A stretch of DNA of 64,000 nt from NCBI GenBank assembly GCA_036925085.1, contig JAUPFP010000014.1:3909501-3973500 (forward strand), in the 5' to 3' direction. This DNA comes from Brachycybe producta (Eukaryota; Arthropoda; Diplopoda; Playtdesmida; Andrognathidae). Positions 34,662 to 46,160 of the stretch are shown in pieces. Each line of letters opens with the position of its first letter. The first letter of the stretch is position 1. The notes below the pieces were generated by a model. That model was not told the origin of the DNA, ran no database searches, and was given only the letters and a program-made list of their open reading frames with translations. The position numbers and the translations under genes are program-made.

Positions 34662-34892
34662 ATGTTTTTTTTTTAGAAACTAGAAGAGGGACCTCTCAAT
34701 TAAGATTATTTATGTTGGTATATTTTAAAATATTTTTATATCAGGTTTGAAAATCAGCCAGCTTTTATATAAAAAAGCAGATATTTTTTTAATTTTTGTC
34801 TATAAAAAGTATATTTTGAAATATTTCAACATGAAAAAATACACTTATAAGTGATTGAGTGACCCTTCTAGTTTATAAAAAACTTTCAAGTT
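34662..34892. repeat. Family A foldback element A17
   Basis: Opens TTTTAGAAACTAGAAGAGG and closes CCCTTCTAGTTTATAAA. Interior matches the family despite drift. Confidence 0.8.
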
Positions 34893-34933
34893 TCCTCTTC
34901 ATTTTGTTCTCATGACAGAAAAGAAGTAACCAC

Positions 34934-35212
34934 CTTAATACCTTTTACACACACATGAGTTAAATGAATTCAAATTAAATGTGTTTAAGTGAATTATACG
35001 GAATCCAGTTAAGGACACGTGAACCAAATAAAAATTCACTTTATTATTAATATTTTAAATTGAAATACGAAATCAATATTTTATATTATTATATTCAATT
35101 ATCAACTCAATATTTTCAGATTAATTAACTGAATAAAATGAATTCAACGACATATTGTTCGTTTGTCCTTCACAGGGCTCTGTAGAACACGTTTATTATT
35201 TAAATGCATTTA
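34934..35212 (+). repeat. Family G interspersed repeat G1
   Basis: About 275 bp, beginning near AATACCTTTTACACACACAT and ending ACACGTTTATTATTTAAATG. Contains GAATTATACGGAATCCAGTT and CTTCACAGGGCTCTGTAGAA. Inverted full copy at 54066-54340 and a partial copy at 58755-58858. Class unknown; no clear inverted ends. Confidence 0.75.
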
Positions 35213-35936
35213 AATTATCAGCTGTGTGTGTGTCTACTAGGTATAAGGTTTCAACTTTGAATTAATTTACTAGTTTGATTTTTAAAAAAGGGACTAGTTA
35301 GAGAGGATTAATTCAAGGAGATTTCTAGTCTCTAAATTTTTTTTTTTTTTCCTTTTTTATCTAGACACACCCTGTATAGAAAACATTTTTAAAGTGCGAT
35401 TTTTTTTTTGACGTCTTTGTCGTTGTCGTCGTCAGTGACAAGAGACAGTGAAAGTGGGTGGTGGTTGTGATAGCACAGATGTCTGACACGATTGTTCAAT
35501 TAGAACGATCACAATATACTAGAAAATGAAAGGCCTTACTTATTATATGGGACTGCTACTGCTGACGTCATTCAATCTGCTTTACTCTCTCTTTCTCATA
35601 AAAGATAGAAATAAAGAGAGAATGGGAAGATTTTTAATAGGAGAGAAATAGAAAGAGAGAGAGAGAGAGTTGGTGATGAAAAAAATCGGAAATCCATTGG
35701 GAAATATAGATGTATTTTATCTGAATCGCATCTGATGAAAAGTGTCTCTTCTTCTTTAGATTTGTCCTACTTTATAAATTTCGTGACTCCTTTCGTTTTT
35801 CGGTTCAGAGATAACCTAAATTCGGATCTTATTGAAGACACAGAGTTCCTTAGTGTGAATTCTTTTTTTTATATTAAAATATGATTGTTAGATGGGGTAA
35901 AGTGGCACACGAAGAGATTTATAGATGAGAAATTTA
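35213..35936. other. Intron stretch without a gene
   Basis: T-runs at 35336-35350, CRE palindrome at 35563-35570, GA at 35656-35670. No coding signal. Confidence 0.55.
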
Positions 35937-36132
35937 AAGGTTTGTTAGAAAACTAGAAGAGTAAAGAGAAATCACTTCAAAGTAAATCTCATTAAAATAT
36001 TTTAAAATAAACTATGACAAGTTTTACAAAATACTTTGATTTTGAATTTAAGTTTAAATTTTAAGTATGTCATTTTTTAAACTGTTATGAAATAATTGTG
36101 ATTCAGTTTGCTCTTCTAGTTTCTAGCAAACT
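35937..36132. repeat. Family A copy A18
   Basis: Opens GTTAGAAAACTAGAAGAG and closes CTCTTCTAGTTTCTAGC. About 195 bp, diverged interior. Confidence 0.75.
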
Positions 36133-36149
36133 TTATATTGCTTCTAAGT

Positions 36150-36290
36150 ATAGAGGAGTGTGAACTTCAATAAGAACAAAACTTGTCACTTGAATTTCAA
36201 CTTGAGTAAGGGTTCAAGTTGTACTTTCAAGTGTTAATTCTTGAATTTGAGCAAGCTTATTGTAAGTGCCAAGTTCTTGATATAAAAATA
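36150..36290. repeat. Family W fragments
   Basis: Repeated CACTTGAATTTCAACTTGA and CAAGTGTTAATTCTTGAATT words, related to the foldback at 18181. Confidence 0.55.
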
Positions 36291-36339
36291 CCCGTATTTT
36301 TTCTGTTTAAAAAGTGGTTACGTTTTCAATGTCTGTTGA

Positions 36340-36425
36340 TGTACGGCATCGGGTGTCGGCAACCCGTACCCAGCCAGATGCGGCCCCGTGGTTTTTTAGG
36401 GCCGCGAACTCTTAGTACCCGTCTT
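36340..36425. repeat. GC-rich hAT-like end fragment
   Basis: GGTGTCGGCAACCCGTAC followed by GATGCGGCCCCG and AGGGCCGCGAACT. GTCGGCAACC...GCGGCCC resembles ends of some hAT families; it is strikingly GC-rich for this intron. Only one end is seen. Confidence 0.35.
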
Positions 36426-36499
36426 CCCTAGAGTGACTCGTGTTAAAGTTGACATTGTAAGTTTACATCCAAAATGGAGTAAACTCTTGAAGGTACTTA

Positions 36500-36535
36500 T
36501 GACTTAGTTTACCCTTCTAGTTTCTATAGACACTT
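36500..36535. repeat. Family A half copy
   Basis: A closing arm only: TTTACCCTTCTAGTTTCTAT, then ACTTCTGAAAAGACA of the outer arm. Confidence 0.6.
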
Positions 36536-36855
36536 CTGAAAAGACAGTTTCGAAAATCAGCTGTTCATAAACCACACAAATTCTTAAAGCTGACTCATAA
36601 CATATGCAGGTTGAGCTACCTCTATGTATAGAACTAAAATGTCGTTTAGTTAACTAATAAAAAAAAAGGAGTTAAACTGGTTCTTCTTGAGGTTAATAAT
36701 AATATTAATGATTGAGTAAGTGCTGAGAGAGAGAGAATCAGTTTTTTTTTTGCGTAATCATTTGGTGTGTGTCCTTCAGATGGTCACAAGTTAGTGTTGT
36801 TTTTTTTTTCTCATGGATTTTTCTTGACCAGTGGTCAGTTTAGTTTTGTATAAAG

Positions 36856-36919
<64 letters not shown>

Positions 36920-37776
36920 ACAACCAACCCTAACTTGGCCTTCATCTCTTAAATTGTGACCCATTTTTAACGTAGAATTTATTATGTTCCACATAAATTA
37001 TCATCAAAACTCCTGTATTCTTTTCACACACACACACAGTATAAAAATACAACATTTGGTCAAAAATTTTCAATCAAACTTTGTAATGTGTAATAAAAAA
37101 AAGGGTTAACCTCCTCTTGTTTTATGTTTTTCTTCTGGTCTTTTTTTTTTTTTCAAAAAAAAAGGGGCCCCTTAAGAAGGGAGGAACGTCGTCCCAGTTA
37201 GAGAGGTTTTGCCCCTGAATTTTCACGTGTAAAACAACACAATACAATAAATATTATTGTTATTTTTCAGTTAAGTTTGTTGTTAGATCACAAAAAAAGA
37301 GAAAACTTGTATTGAATTTTAAAATTTCTCCAAGTCAAGTTTTAACAACAAAGTTGAACCGTTTTCTACTTTTGTAAAATATCGTGTGGTTTTTAAAATA
37401 ACTTTGATGTTACTTAATAATCTACAGGGTGTTTCATGATTAAATGACGTTTAATATCGTCTTTAAAAATGGCTATTAGAAATCACACTGAGTTCTCTTC
37501 TATCATTAACTTCACCTCATTTTGCGGTTCTTTTGTTTCTATTTTTGGTATTTTATCCCTGTTTTTTTTTAATTGTTTAATTTTCTCTTCTTCTTTTGGG
37601 TTTTCTAATGGAAATTTCTAGTCTTCTTTTTGTTCTGTAAATATTGTTTCAATTAAAAAGAGGAGAGAATGAATTTGAGAAGATAGGGAGAGGGTGGGGG
37701 GAAGGGGGGAGAGACATTAATGGGGTTGTAAGTTGGGTCCTTTTTTTAGGGGTTCGATTCCAGCTCAAACAAAGCC
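36536..37776. other. Intron stretch without a gene
   Basis: Contains the 56-bp GA tract at 36861-36916, T/A runs, and at 37749-37759 a GGTTCGATTCC word like a pol III B box but with no tRNA around it. Confidence 0.6.
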
Positions 37777-37820
37777 GAGGGTTGGAGGTGGAGGCTAACA
37801 ATACTTCTTCTAGGTATATA
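37777..37820. repeat. Family F half copy F3
   Basis: CGAGGGTTGGAGGTGGAGGC followed by TACTTCTTCTAGG; no closing arm adjacent. A closing arm (GCCTCTACCTCCAACCCTC) lies at 38506-38524. Confidence 0.55.
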
Positions 37821-37889
37821 ATGTTCATTAGAACATGTTAAAAGTGTAAAAACGCTTCACTGAAATCTCTAATGAGAAACTAGAAATTG

Positions 37890-38040
37890 TTTTTATTTTA
37901 GAAACTAGAAAGGTAGCTGAATTACTTAGTAGTTGTGTCATTTTTTTTAAAAATCCACATAAAAAAAAGCTTAATTTAAAAGATAACATGCAAAAAAACC
38001 CTCTTAAATGATTGAACTACCCTTCTAGTTTCTAAAAAAA
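37890..38040. repeat. Family A foldback element A19
   Basis: Opens TTTTAGAAACTAGAAAGG and closes CCCTTCTAGTTTCTAAA; 150 bp. Confidence 0.8.
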
Positions 38041-38666
38041 ATAAAAAACTTTGAAGTTTTTCTTCATTTTGCATCAGAATTCAAGAGGCGTTTTAAACTA
38101 AAACCACTTTAAGAAATGCAAGTAGATGATTTATTCTGTGCATTTAGCGTTAGATGGCGCCACTAGCCACTCCTCCCATAGAACTGTACTGACAACACTC
38201 ACCTTCTTCCTTTTTTTCTGCACGTGGCAAACTTTTAATTTGCGTCATCGCTATTTACCTCTACACGTGCTCTCTATCTTCACTTATATGTTATTCTGGG
38301 TATAAGTTTGTCCACGTGCTCTGATAATTAAGGTTGTTTTGGAGGCGCTTTTAGAGCTAAAAGGGTGCATTCGCTTTTCAATCTAATTGGCGACGAGTGT
38401 AGTTTGGCCACCTACGGAGGGGTTGCAAGCGCCATCCACATTGCATTTACACAAGTATTTTTTTCTACGGAGCCCTTTTAATTTAATCACTGCCTATCAC
38501 TAACTAGCCTCTACCTCCAACCCTCTCAGTGTCATTTTATATGGATATACAGCCCTCTCTTTTCAATCAAAATGATAACATTTTCAGACATCACCTGTTG
38601 AAAAGCTAGGCCTATATCTCAAGAAACCCACCTTATGGTGTAATGGAGAGAGAGAGAGAGAAAGAG

Positions 38667-38707
<41 letters not shown>

Positions 38708-39322
38708 GAGAAATTGACAAATAAGAAAAAAAAAAGAGAAAAATTGTCAACCAATTTGTAGGTAAATTGAGATTTGATTGACATTTCAATGGAAGATTTT
38801 AATGTGTGGATTTAAGGTTGGGGGGAGGGGGGGGGGGGAGGCTGAATGGAATTCATTATTTATTGATTGGAGAAAACGAAACTTTTTCCTTATATTTTTG
38901 GTTGAAGTTTTTACTTTAAGGTGGGGGGGGGCCAGGGGTGGTAATAAATGTACAGGGTGTTTCAGAAATATATATGTACTCAGAAATGAAGTTGTTAGTT
39001 TTTTGAGAAAATGGGGAAAAAGGGGAGAGGGTCTTATTTGGGTGACATTCATAAAATATTCAAATTTGAAACGTTTTATTCTTTACAATAAATATACAAA
39101 GCCTATTTTTCTAAATTCAATTGAATTTTCGAAATTTAAAAATCAATTGTCCGATAAATAGATGTGTTTGCAAGTTTTAAACTTATTTAGCATTTATTTT
39201 TCAGTACTGAGTGTTCCAATGATAAGCTTATTTTTTTGGAAATTAGACTATAATAGAGCCCGGTTTTAGGGCTGTGTTAGAGGGGAGGGGGTGGGTGGCG
39301 CATGAAATTGCACAATGCGCCG
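38041..39322. other. Intron stretch without a gene
   Basis: CTCF-like TTAGATGGCGCCACTAG at 38150-38166, GA tracts at 38647-38706, G-runs at 38828-38840. The frames at 38778-39161 and 38786-39052 overlap on opposite strands and look spurious. Confidence 0.55.
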
Positions 39323-39331
39323 AGCTTCGAG

Positions 39332-39538
39332 ACAGGCAGTTAGAAATCGGTCAGAATTTCAGTTGGCTCCTCCCTTGTTATGACGACCGGCAACTTGTAA
39401 TTGGTTGGTTATGTAGTCTTGACGTCACATGCTCCGCCCTTTTCAACGTCGAACCACACAACAAACCAATTAGAAGTTGCTGGTCGTCATAACAAGGGAG
39501 GAGCCAACTGAAGTTCTGACCGATTTCTAACTGCCTGT
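39332..39538. repeat. Family B MITE copy B8 with intact 9-bp target duplication
   Basis: ACAGGCAGTTAGAAATCGG to CGATTTCTAACTGCCTGT, flanked exactly by AGCTTCGAG at 39323-39331 and 39539-39547. GGCTCCTCCC in place of the usual GC box; TGACGTCA present. Confidence 0.95.
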
Positions 39539-39587
39539 AGCTTCGAGTCGCGCCAAAAATGCGTACGGTGGTTTGAAAGTGTAAATG

Positions 39588-39890
39588 GCACGCCTCTTGA
39601 CCTCTTGATTATTCTGTGATTCAGGTGCGAAATCAAAGAGAAACTTGAATGTGTTTTAGAAACTAGAAGGGTAGCTCAATCACTTCACAATATGTTGTTG
39701 TTAATATTTTTTCAAAATAAACATTTTAAAATAGTCAAAAAAAAGTTGGCTGATTTTCAAACTGGCATATAAAGTTTATTTTGAAAGATATTAACAACAA
39801 CATATTGTGAAGTGATTGAGGTACCCTTCTAGTTTCTAAAACACTTTCAGGTTTCTCTTAATTTTTCTCTTCTAAAAGACATATAAGGCT
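39588..39890. repeat. Family A element A20 with full outer arms
   Basis: Outer CTTGATTATTCTGTGATTC, core 39650-39842 (GTTTTAGAAACTAGAAGGG and complement), then mirrored CTTCTAAAAGACAT. Among the most complete copies; the inner arms match for tens of bases. Confidence 0.9.
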
Positions 39891-39892
39891 AA

Positions 39893-40056
39893 GGCCTTGT
39901 TTACACTGGGGTGAAAATTTTAACTTTTTGTGAAAAATAGAAGAAACGTGGTCCTTTTGTCTATTTACTATCATAGGTGGGAGCCACGTTTCTTCTATTT
40001 TTCACCAGTTGAAATTTTCAAACAGCTGACATTTTCGTCCTAGTGGAAACAAGGCC
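39893..40056. repeat. Family C element C3 with TAA target duplication
   Basis: GGCCTTGTTTACACTGGGG opens and CCTAGTGGAAACAAGGCC closes, flanked by TAA at 39890-39892 and 40057-40059. TWA duplications and this layout suggest PIF/Harbinger. Confidence 0.8.
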
Positions 40057-40110
40057 TAAAAATGAAAATGTCGCCAATTTTCGAGTAAAAATTATTGAAA
40101 CGCCATGTGA

Positions 40111-40272
40111 ACAGCGTTCAAAATGGTAGACCTGATTGTGGGGGCGTGTGGGACGCCACCAGACGTTTTGCATTGGGCGCCACAGTGCATAAAACAGCGT
40201 TCAAAATGGTAGACCTGTTTATAGGGGCGTTCGAGGCGCCACCAGACGTTTTACATTCAGCGCCATAATACT
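40111..40272. repeat. Tandem duplication, 83-bp unit, two copies
   Basis: ACAGCGTTCAAAATGGTAGA starts at 40111 and 40194; both units run on to CCACCAGACGTTTT and a CGCCA-rich end. Confidence 0.85.
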
Positions 40273-40442
40273 TAGAAATATGGTACCTGAACAAAAAAAA
40301 ATGGTAATGAGTTAAGTCTTCTAGTGAATGATTGCTACTTTTAGACCCTGGACTAATTTTGAAGTAGTGTCTAAATATTGGACCACTTGAATCAATAATA
40401 AAAGCGGATGGAAAAATCTTTTGTTTTGTTATTTGTCAAGAG

Positions 40443-40670
40443 GGTTGCAGACTAGAAAGGTAATTAACCTAGATTATCTCATTAAAATGAGAAATGTATG
40501 CAATGAAACCAAGGGTTAATTAACAATTTATGGTTTGTAGACAAAGGGGATTGTGAAAATTTTTAAAATGGTCAATTAATATTCATGACTTATAAAAGGT
40601 TTATTTTGAAAGATTATCTTCAAGAAATCACTTTTTTTCAAATTCACCTACAATTCTAGTTTCTAACATT
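40443..40670. repeat. Family A copy A21
   Basis: Opens GCAGACTAGAAAGGTAA and closes ACAATTCTAGTTTCTAAC; strongly diverged. Confidence 0.65.
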
Positions 40671-40729
40671 GAATTTTCAACAATGTATACTTTAAACTGT
40701 GTTAAGTTTAAGTTAGTTTAATGTGTAAA

Positions 40730-41025
40730 CGGGGGCCTCTCGAACTCTTTTGATTATTCTGTTTTTCAGGAGAGCAAAATAAAAATTGAGTGTGTTTTAG
40801 AAACTAGAAGGGTAGCTCAATCAATTCAGGATATCTTTCAAAATAAACTTTTTATTTCTGTTTGAAAATAACCCAACTTTTAAGCAGACATTTTTAAATT
40901 TTTACTTATAAAATGTCTTATTTTGAAAAATATCCTGAAGTGATTGAGTTACCCTTCTAGTTGCTAAAACATTTTCTAGTTTTTTACGAATTTTGCTCTT
41001 CTGAAAGACAAGAAATAATCAAAGA
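40730..41025. repeat. Family A element A22 with outer arms
   Basis: Outer TTTGATTATTCTGTTTTTC, core 40790-40978, right outer CTTCTGAAAGACAAGAAATA. Immediately left, GTGTAAACGGGGGCCTCTCG matches flanks of several other copies, so the true element may be longer still. Confidence 0.88.
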
Positions 41026-41744
41026 GTTAGAAAAAACAGCTCCGTTCATAAAACCATCTTTAACTTGTATCCTCTAAGCAGAGTTCTAACTTGGAACAAG
41101 AATAAAAACACCTGTTGAAAAATGCTTAATGTTGACTGCTGAATGGGCTCTAAGGGCTCAAATTTTAAATGGGCCCTTCTTGAGTTTATAATCATGGGGC
41201 TAATTTCTCACTCAGCTTGTGTGAATCACCCTGTATAATTGTTTAGCTGGTGATAATAGAGAGATAGATTGAAAATAGACAAGTTTGATTAGTTCCGATC
41301 CGGGTTTTATTTGATCAGATGCGATATTTTTTTTTTTCGTTCAATGGAGTTGTTACACATTAGTTGCACGCGAATGTCATTACATTAACAATTGACGACC
41401 ATTTTTATTTTCTGTCTATCAGTCTCTCTTTTGTGTTTTTTATATTATATTTATAGAGAGAGAGAGAGAGAGAGACAGACAGAAAGACAAATAATTAATT
41501 TTTGCAGGTAGCGCCACCTGAACATTTGAAACAAAACTAAAAAAAAATTGCATTCAACATTTAATTAAATTAAGGGTTTTTTTCTTGTTTGAGTTTTTTA
41601 TATTGTATCATTTATAGTAAATTTTGAAACACAGAAAGAACAGGTTAATTGAAGATTTTTTTTAAGGTGGAAACTTTAAACGAATATGGGAGACAAAATG
41701 ACGTGAAAAATATATATATCCAGAAAAAAGATAAAGAGGAACAA
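41026..41744. other. Intron stretch without a gene
   Basis: GA at 41456-41475 and a strong CTCF-like site AGGTAGCGCCACCTGAAC at 41506-41523. No coding signal. Confidence 0.55.
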
Positions 41745-42620
41745 AATCCACACAGACTCAAATGAAGTATAAGTGAATATACAGACCTAAAAAGAAAATA
41801 TACAGACCTATACAGAAAAAAGGCTAACATACTGAGAAAACACAGATAAGACTGAATTAGAGAGTACAGACCTACAAAGAGAGAGAGAGAGAGAGAGAGA
41901 GGGAGGGAGAGAACACAAACTAAAAAGAACACAGCCTTTGTGAAAAAAAAAACTCAGATCTACAGTGAAAACACAGACCTACAATGATAATGCACAGACA
42001 ACCCTAAAGGCAAACAGGTCTATAGTCATAATACACAAACAGACCTACAGAGAACACATAGACCTAAAGAGAAAACATAGACATATATAAAACAAATAGA
42101 CCTAAAGAGAAAACAGACCTATTGAGAAAATATAGACCTATAGAGAAAAGACAGACCTAAAGAGAAAACATAAACCCACAGAGAAAACAGACCTACAGTG
42201 GCAATGCACAACCAGACCTATAGGAAAAACAGATCTACAGTAATAATACACAGACAGATCTAAAGAGAAAACATAGACCTATAGAGAAAAATGGACCTAT
42301 AGAGAAAAATGGACCTATAGAGAAAAATGGACCTATAGAGAAAAATGGACCTATAGAGAAAAATGGACCTATAGAGAAAAATGGACCTATAGAGAAAAAT
42401 GGACCTATAGAGAAAAATGGACCTATAGAGAAAAATAGACCTATAGAGAAAAATAGACCTATAGAGAAAATACAGACCTATAGAGAAAATACAGACCTAC
42501 AGGAAGAACACAGACAAGACTGACAGAACACACAAGCTACAAAGATAACACACATACCTACTGAAAGAGTAAAAAAATGGGCAGACCTACAATAAGAAAA
42601 CACACAGACCTACAGACACA
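41745..42620. repeat. 18-bp minisatellite with long degenerate flanks
   Basis: The clean core (about 42275-42490) repeats GGACCTATAGAGAAAAAT about 12 times. On both sides the unit decays to CAGACCTA(C/T)AGAGAAAAC-like words with variable spacing, over almost 900 bp. Confidence 0.92.
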
Positions 42621-43186
42621 GTACACACGAACTTCAAGGAAACACACATATAATAACGGAAAGAAAATACAGTAAATATACAGACAGGTCTTTCAGAAAG
42701 AACACAGACTGACCAACAGGGAATAAAAATTACATTTGATAGACTTACAAAGACACAGACCTAGAATAATAGACAGAGAGATCTTTTTGTTCTGTAGGTC
42801 TGTAGTTATCTGAGGCATATTCTAAGGAATGCTTCCTATAGGCACAGTGACCTACAGAAGTACAAATTGAACACACAAGAAGACTGGCAGACAAAGAGAG
42901 GAGAAACTTTATAAATAAAGTGTTTTTTTGTGTGGTATCTTTTAAATGTTATTCCAGTTCAGTTTCAGGGCAAAAATGATAAGATACGAATCGTGTTTCT
43001 TTCCAATTTTACAACTTGTAGGAAAATATGTAGGTTATATTGAGGACATTTGAAAATTGCTACTGAATTTTTGTTTTGTGTGTTTCTGGACAAAAAAAAA
43101 ACCTACTTTGATTTGGATTCATTTTAACAAATGTGTGAACAAATTATTAAACACAGTTTGACATTTTTAGAATATTTTATCAACAG

Positions 43187-43350
43187 GTGTTTTAGAAACT
43201 AGAAAGATATCATTTTTTAAGGGTACTTTAAATCTTGATAATATCTTTTAAAAATTTTAATTTTAAGATTTTGGAAATTACTGAAATTTAAGCAAACGGG
43301 ATTTTTTATTTTTTGTTAATAAAGTTTATTTTTAGAAAAATATTGTTAAT
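43187..43350. repeat. Decayed family A copy A23
   Basis: Clear opening arm GTTTTAGAAACTAGAAAG; the closing arm is replaced by AT-rich sequence. Confidence 0.5.
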
Positions 43351-43399
43351 TTTGCTTCTGAAAAAAAGACAAATTAGCAGATTTTAAGGGTGCGTTTAA

Positions 43400-44220
43400 G
43401 AGGCTACGTCACTCAATTACTTTGAAAAATCTCCACACAAAGAGCGCTAGCATCGTTTTTTCTATTGAGCCCATAGACCTAATGTTAAAGAAAAAAAGGT
43501 TCATTTTTTAAAATACACAGCAGTCGCGGCGACAATATGTTTATTTTTTCATATTTAAAATTGTCCAATTTTGATGGTTCAAAGTGCAATGTGCACCTTA
43601 AATATGTGCTGATCGAGTGGTAGAATGACAAAAAATTGGTAAGTGCGGTTAAATTTTTAAAAACTATTTCAAAATCGCGAATTTCTAACTCTTATGTTAA
43701 ACTCTATAGAGTAAGTGCTCCTAAGCAAAAAAAAAAAAACATCCATTAAAATGTTAGTAAAAATACGTAAAAATAATTTTAAAAAACCACAAGTAAATCA
43801 CAGTGAAGCCAACACAATTGGCGCACGTGCTGAACTTTTTTCTGGTTTTTTAAAAATTATTTTAGGTATTTTTACCAACATTTTAATGGATGTGTTTTTA
43901 CTTATGAGTGCGTACTCAATGGAGTTTAACACAAGAGTTAGAAATTCGCGATGTTGAAATAGTTTTTAAAAATAGAAAAACACCAATTTTTTGTCATTCT
44001 ATCATTCGATCAGCATATATTTAAAATGCACATTGCACTTTGAACCATCAAAATTGGACAACTTTAAATATGAAAAATAAACATATTGCCGCCGCGACTG
44101 CTGTGTATTTTAAAAATTAACATTTTTTCTTTAACATCGCGTTCTATGGGCTCAATAGAAAAACGATGCTAGCGCTCTTTGTGGAGATTTTTCAAAGTAA
44201 TTTTGCGATGTAGTAGCCTC
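43400..44220. repeat. Family H: 821-bp giant foldback flanked by TTAA
   Basis: Arms of about 390 bp, nearly identical in reverse complement, from GAGGCTACGTCACTCAATTA inward to a small loop near 43810. TTAA flanks both ends (43396-43399, 44221-44224), as for piggyBac or Kolobok insertions. No open frame of interest; an 80-codon frame through the centre is a palindrome artefact. Confidence 0.9.
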
Positions 44221-44224
44221 TTAA

Positions 44225-44970
44225 AGTTTAAAGAGTTTTAAGATTTAATTTCTGCAAATAAAAGTATAAGAGTTAAAAAAAAATGTGATTGCCATTTTTT
44301 TGGCGCCCATAAAAAAAATTCACATTGTTATCAAATTTTTCGAGTGCATTTTTTTTTCTTCTTCGTTATGATTCCTTCAACAAAAAAAAAACCCCTCCCG
44401 AAATGTCCCCAAAACACACAAAATGTAACAACGAAAATGGCGATGGTCCTTGAATCTAAATGTTGCCTTTTTTATTTCTCCCCCGTTATCTTCTTGTTCG
44501 ATTTGTGAACACGCGACGAGAACACATATGGATATCGATTTGGTGCCGTTTATTTTGTTGCCACATTTATAGTATATACTGTATAATGGCCACTACTACT
44601 CTCTCTATATACCTCTTTTTTATTATAATATGGGGGGTCGATGACGTCATTAGATTATTCTATCTCTCTTTATGTATAACTTTTCCATAAGTGTAAATGA
44701 AGGAGAGAGAGAGAGAGAGAATTTTTGGCAACAATTGAGCCCCCTTTCACTCACTCTCCCAATAATCTGATAAGAACGCCACTTATCCACCCCCACATTT
44801 AGGTTTTTTTTTTGGTTGTGAATCTATTTAAACTGACAAAGTGGAAAAAATGGTCAATCTACAAAATTACTAGGCAATGTACATAGTAAAACCTGCCAAA
44901 TCTGGAATCAGTAGTAAAGAGGCCCCCCTACTACATTAACAGACTTTCAGGTGCAAAATGAAGTGAAATT
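44225..44970. other. Intron stretch without a gene
   Basis: CRE palindrome at 44642-44649 and GA at 44703-44721. No gene. Confidence 0.55.
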
Positions 44971-44974
44971 TGAA

Positions 44975-45200
44975 AGTGTTTTAGAAAACTAGAAAGGGTA
45001 GCTCAATCAACTTCATGTTAATATCTTTCAAAATAAGCTTTTTTGTGTAACTAATAAAAAGTTTATTTTGAAAAAGATAACATGAAAATTCTATCTCTCT
45101 CCTAAGTGATTGGATCCATACAAATTACCCTTCTAATATTTAAACACTTTCTAGTTTCTATTAATTTTACTCGTCTGAAAGATAGAATAATCAGCAGTTC
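44975..45200. repeat. Family A copy A24
   Basis: Opens GTTTTAGAAAACTAGAAAGG; closing arm ACCCTTCTAATATTTAAAC. Outer arm CTGAAAGATAGAATAATCAG to the right. Confidence 0.78.
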
Positions 45201-45242
45201 ATAAACCAAATTAATCTATTTGTAATTATTGTAGTTATTCTA

Positions 45243-45332
45243 TATTGACAATGCATCTTGCAGTATTTGAATCTTAAAGTCCCTCTGCCATAGGCCAACC
45301 AGCTGCTTGTAGAGTATTTTTTTGTAATTGTA
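45243..45332 (-). repeat. Family Q interspersed repeat Q1
   Basis: TCTGCCATAGGCCAACCAGC and GCTTGTAGAGTATTTTTTTG; the same block appears on the plus strand at 52938-53030 and 57530-57630. Class unknown. Confidence 0.65.
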
Positions 45333-45640
45333 ACACCTATACTAACCTGAACTAGGGTTAAAACAACTAGTCATTTGGGTGGTGGTGGTTGTTGTTGTTG
45401 TAGTAGTTATAGTTGGCAAGATGACGTCACAGATTACAAAAAGGCATCATAACGAAATACCGACTACAAACATAACATAGTTGTGAGTTTTGCTACCAAA
45501 ATTAAGGCTGGCACTGCGTACTACACAAGCACATTGACTGGTGAATTTTCTAGAATGACTGGTTTTTTTTTTCAGTTTGACTTTTAAAAATGAGATGGAA
45601 GAATTTTGTGTTTTTTGATTGTTTGGTCATCTTCTTCACA

Positions 45641-45645
<5 letters not shown>

Positions 45646-45678
<33 letters not shown>

Positions 45679-45775
45679 ATCTCTGTCTCTCTCTCTCCCT
45701 TTCTGTCTCTCTCTTTCTCTCTCTCCCTCCCTTTCTGTCTCTCTCTCTCTCTTCATCTCTGTCTCTCTCTTTCAT
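45646..45775. repeat. (CT)n-rich tract
   Basis: 130 bp of CT with interspersed TTT, CATCTCTG and CCC; imperfect higher-order copies of CTCTTCATCTCTGTCTCTCT. Confidence 0.95.
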
Positions 45776-46160
45776 TCTCCTATATATTTATAAGTAATAT
45801 TCTAAAAGTAATAATCATTTTGTGTCCTTTATGGATCGGGTTGTTCATTCTTCTCTCTCTCTTAGTTTTCTAAATATATATAAGGAGAGAATCCTTTCCA
45901 TTTGTAATTTATGTTGTAAAATATGAGAGAGAGAGAGAGAGAGAGTAGGACCAAAAAAAACATGGAGTTCCTTCTATTGCCATGAAAATAGGGAACGAAA
46001 AATTCATCTTCCATTTTTATGATTCTCTTCTTTTATTCAATGGCCTGGAATTCTACATTTCCATTCAATTCGAAATAATGAAAAAATATGTATCATATTA
46101 TATTATCAGTATCATCATCATCATCGTCATATTGAGTTGAATTTATTATAGAAATTCGAG

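Noticed and set aside
37700-37765. Possible tRNA gene because of GGTTCGATTCC
   Set aside because: No A box, cloverleaf or acceptor stem can be made around it.
43715-43957. 80-codon frame in the middle of the family H foldback
   Set aside because: It lies across the palindrome centre and mirrors itself; not a protein.
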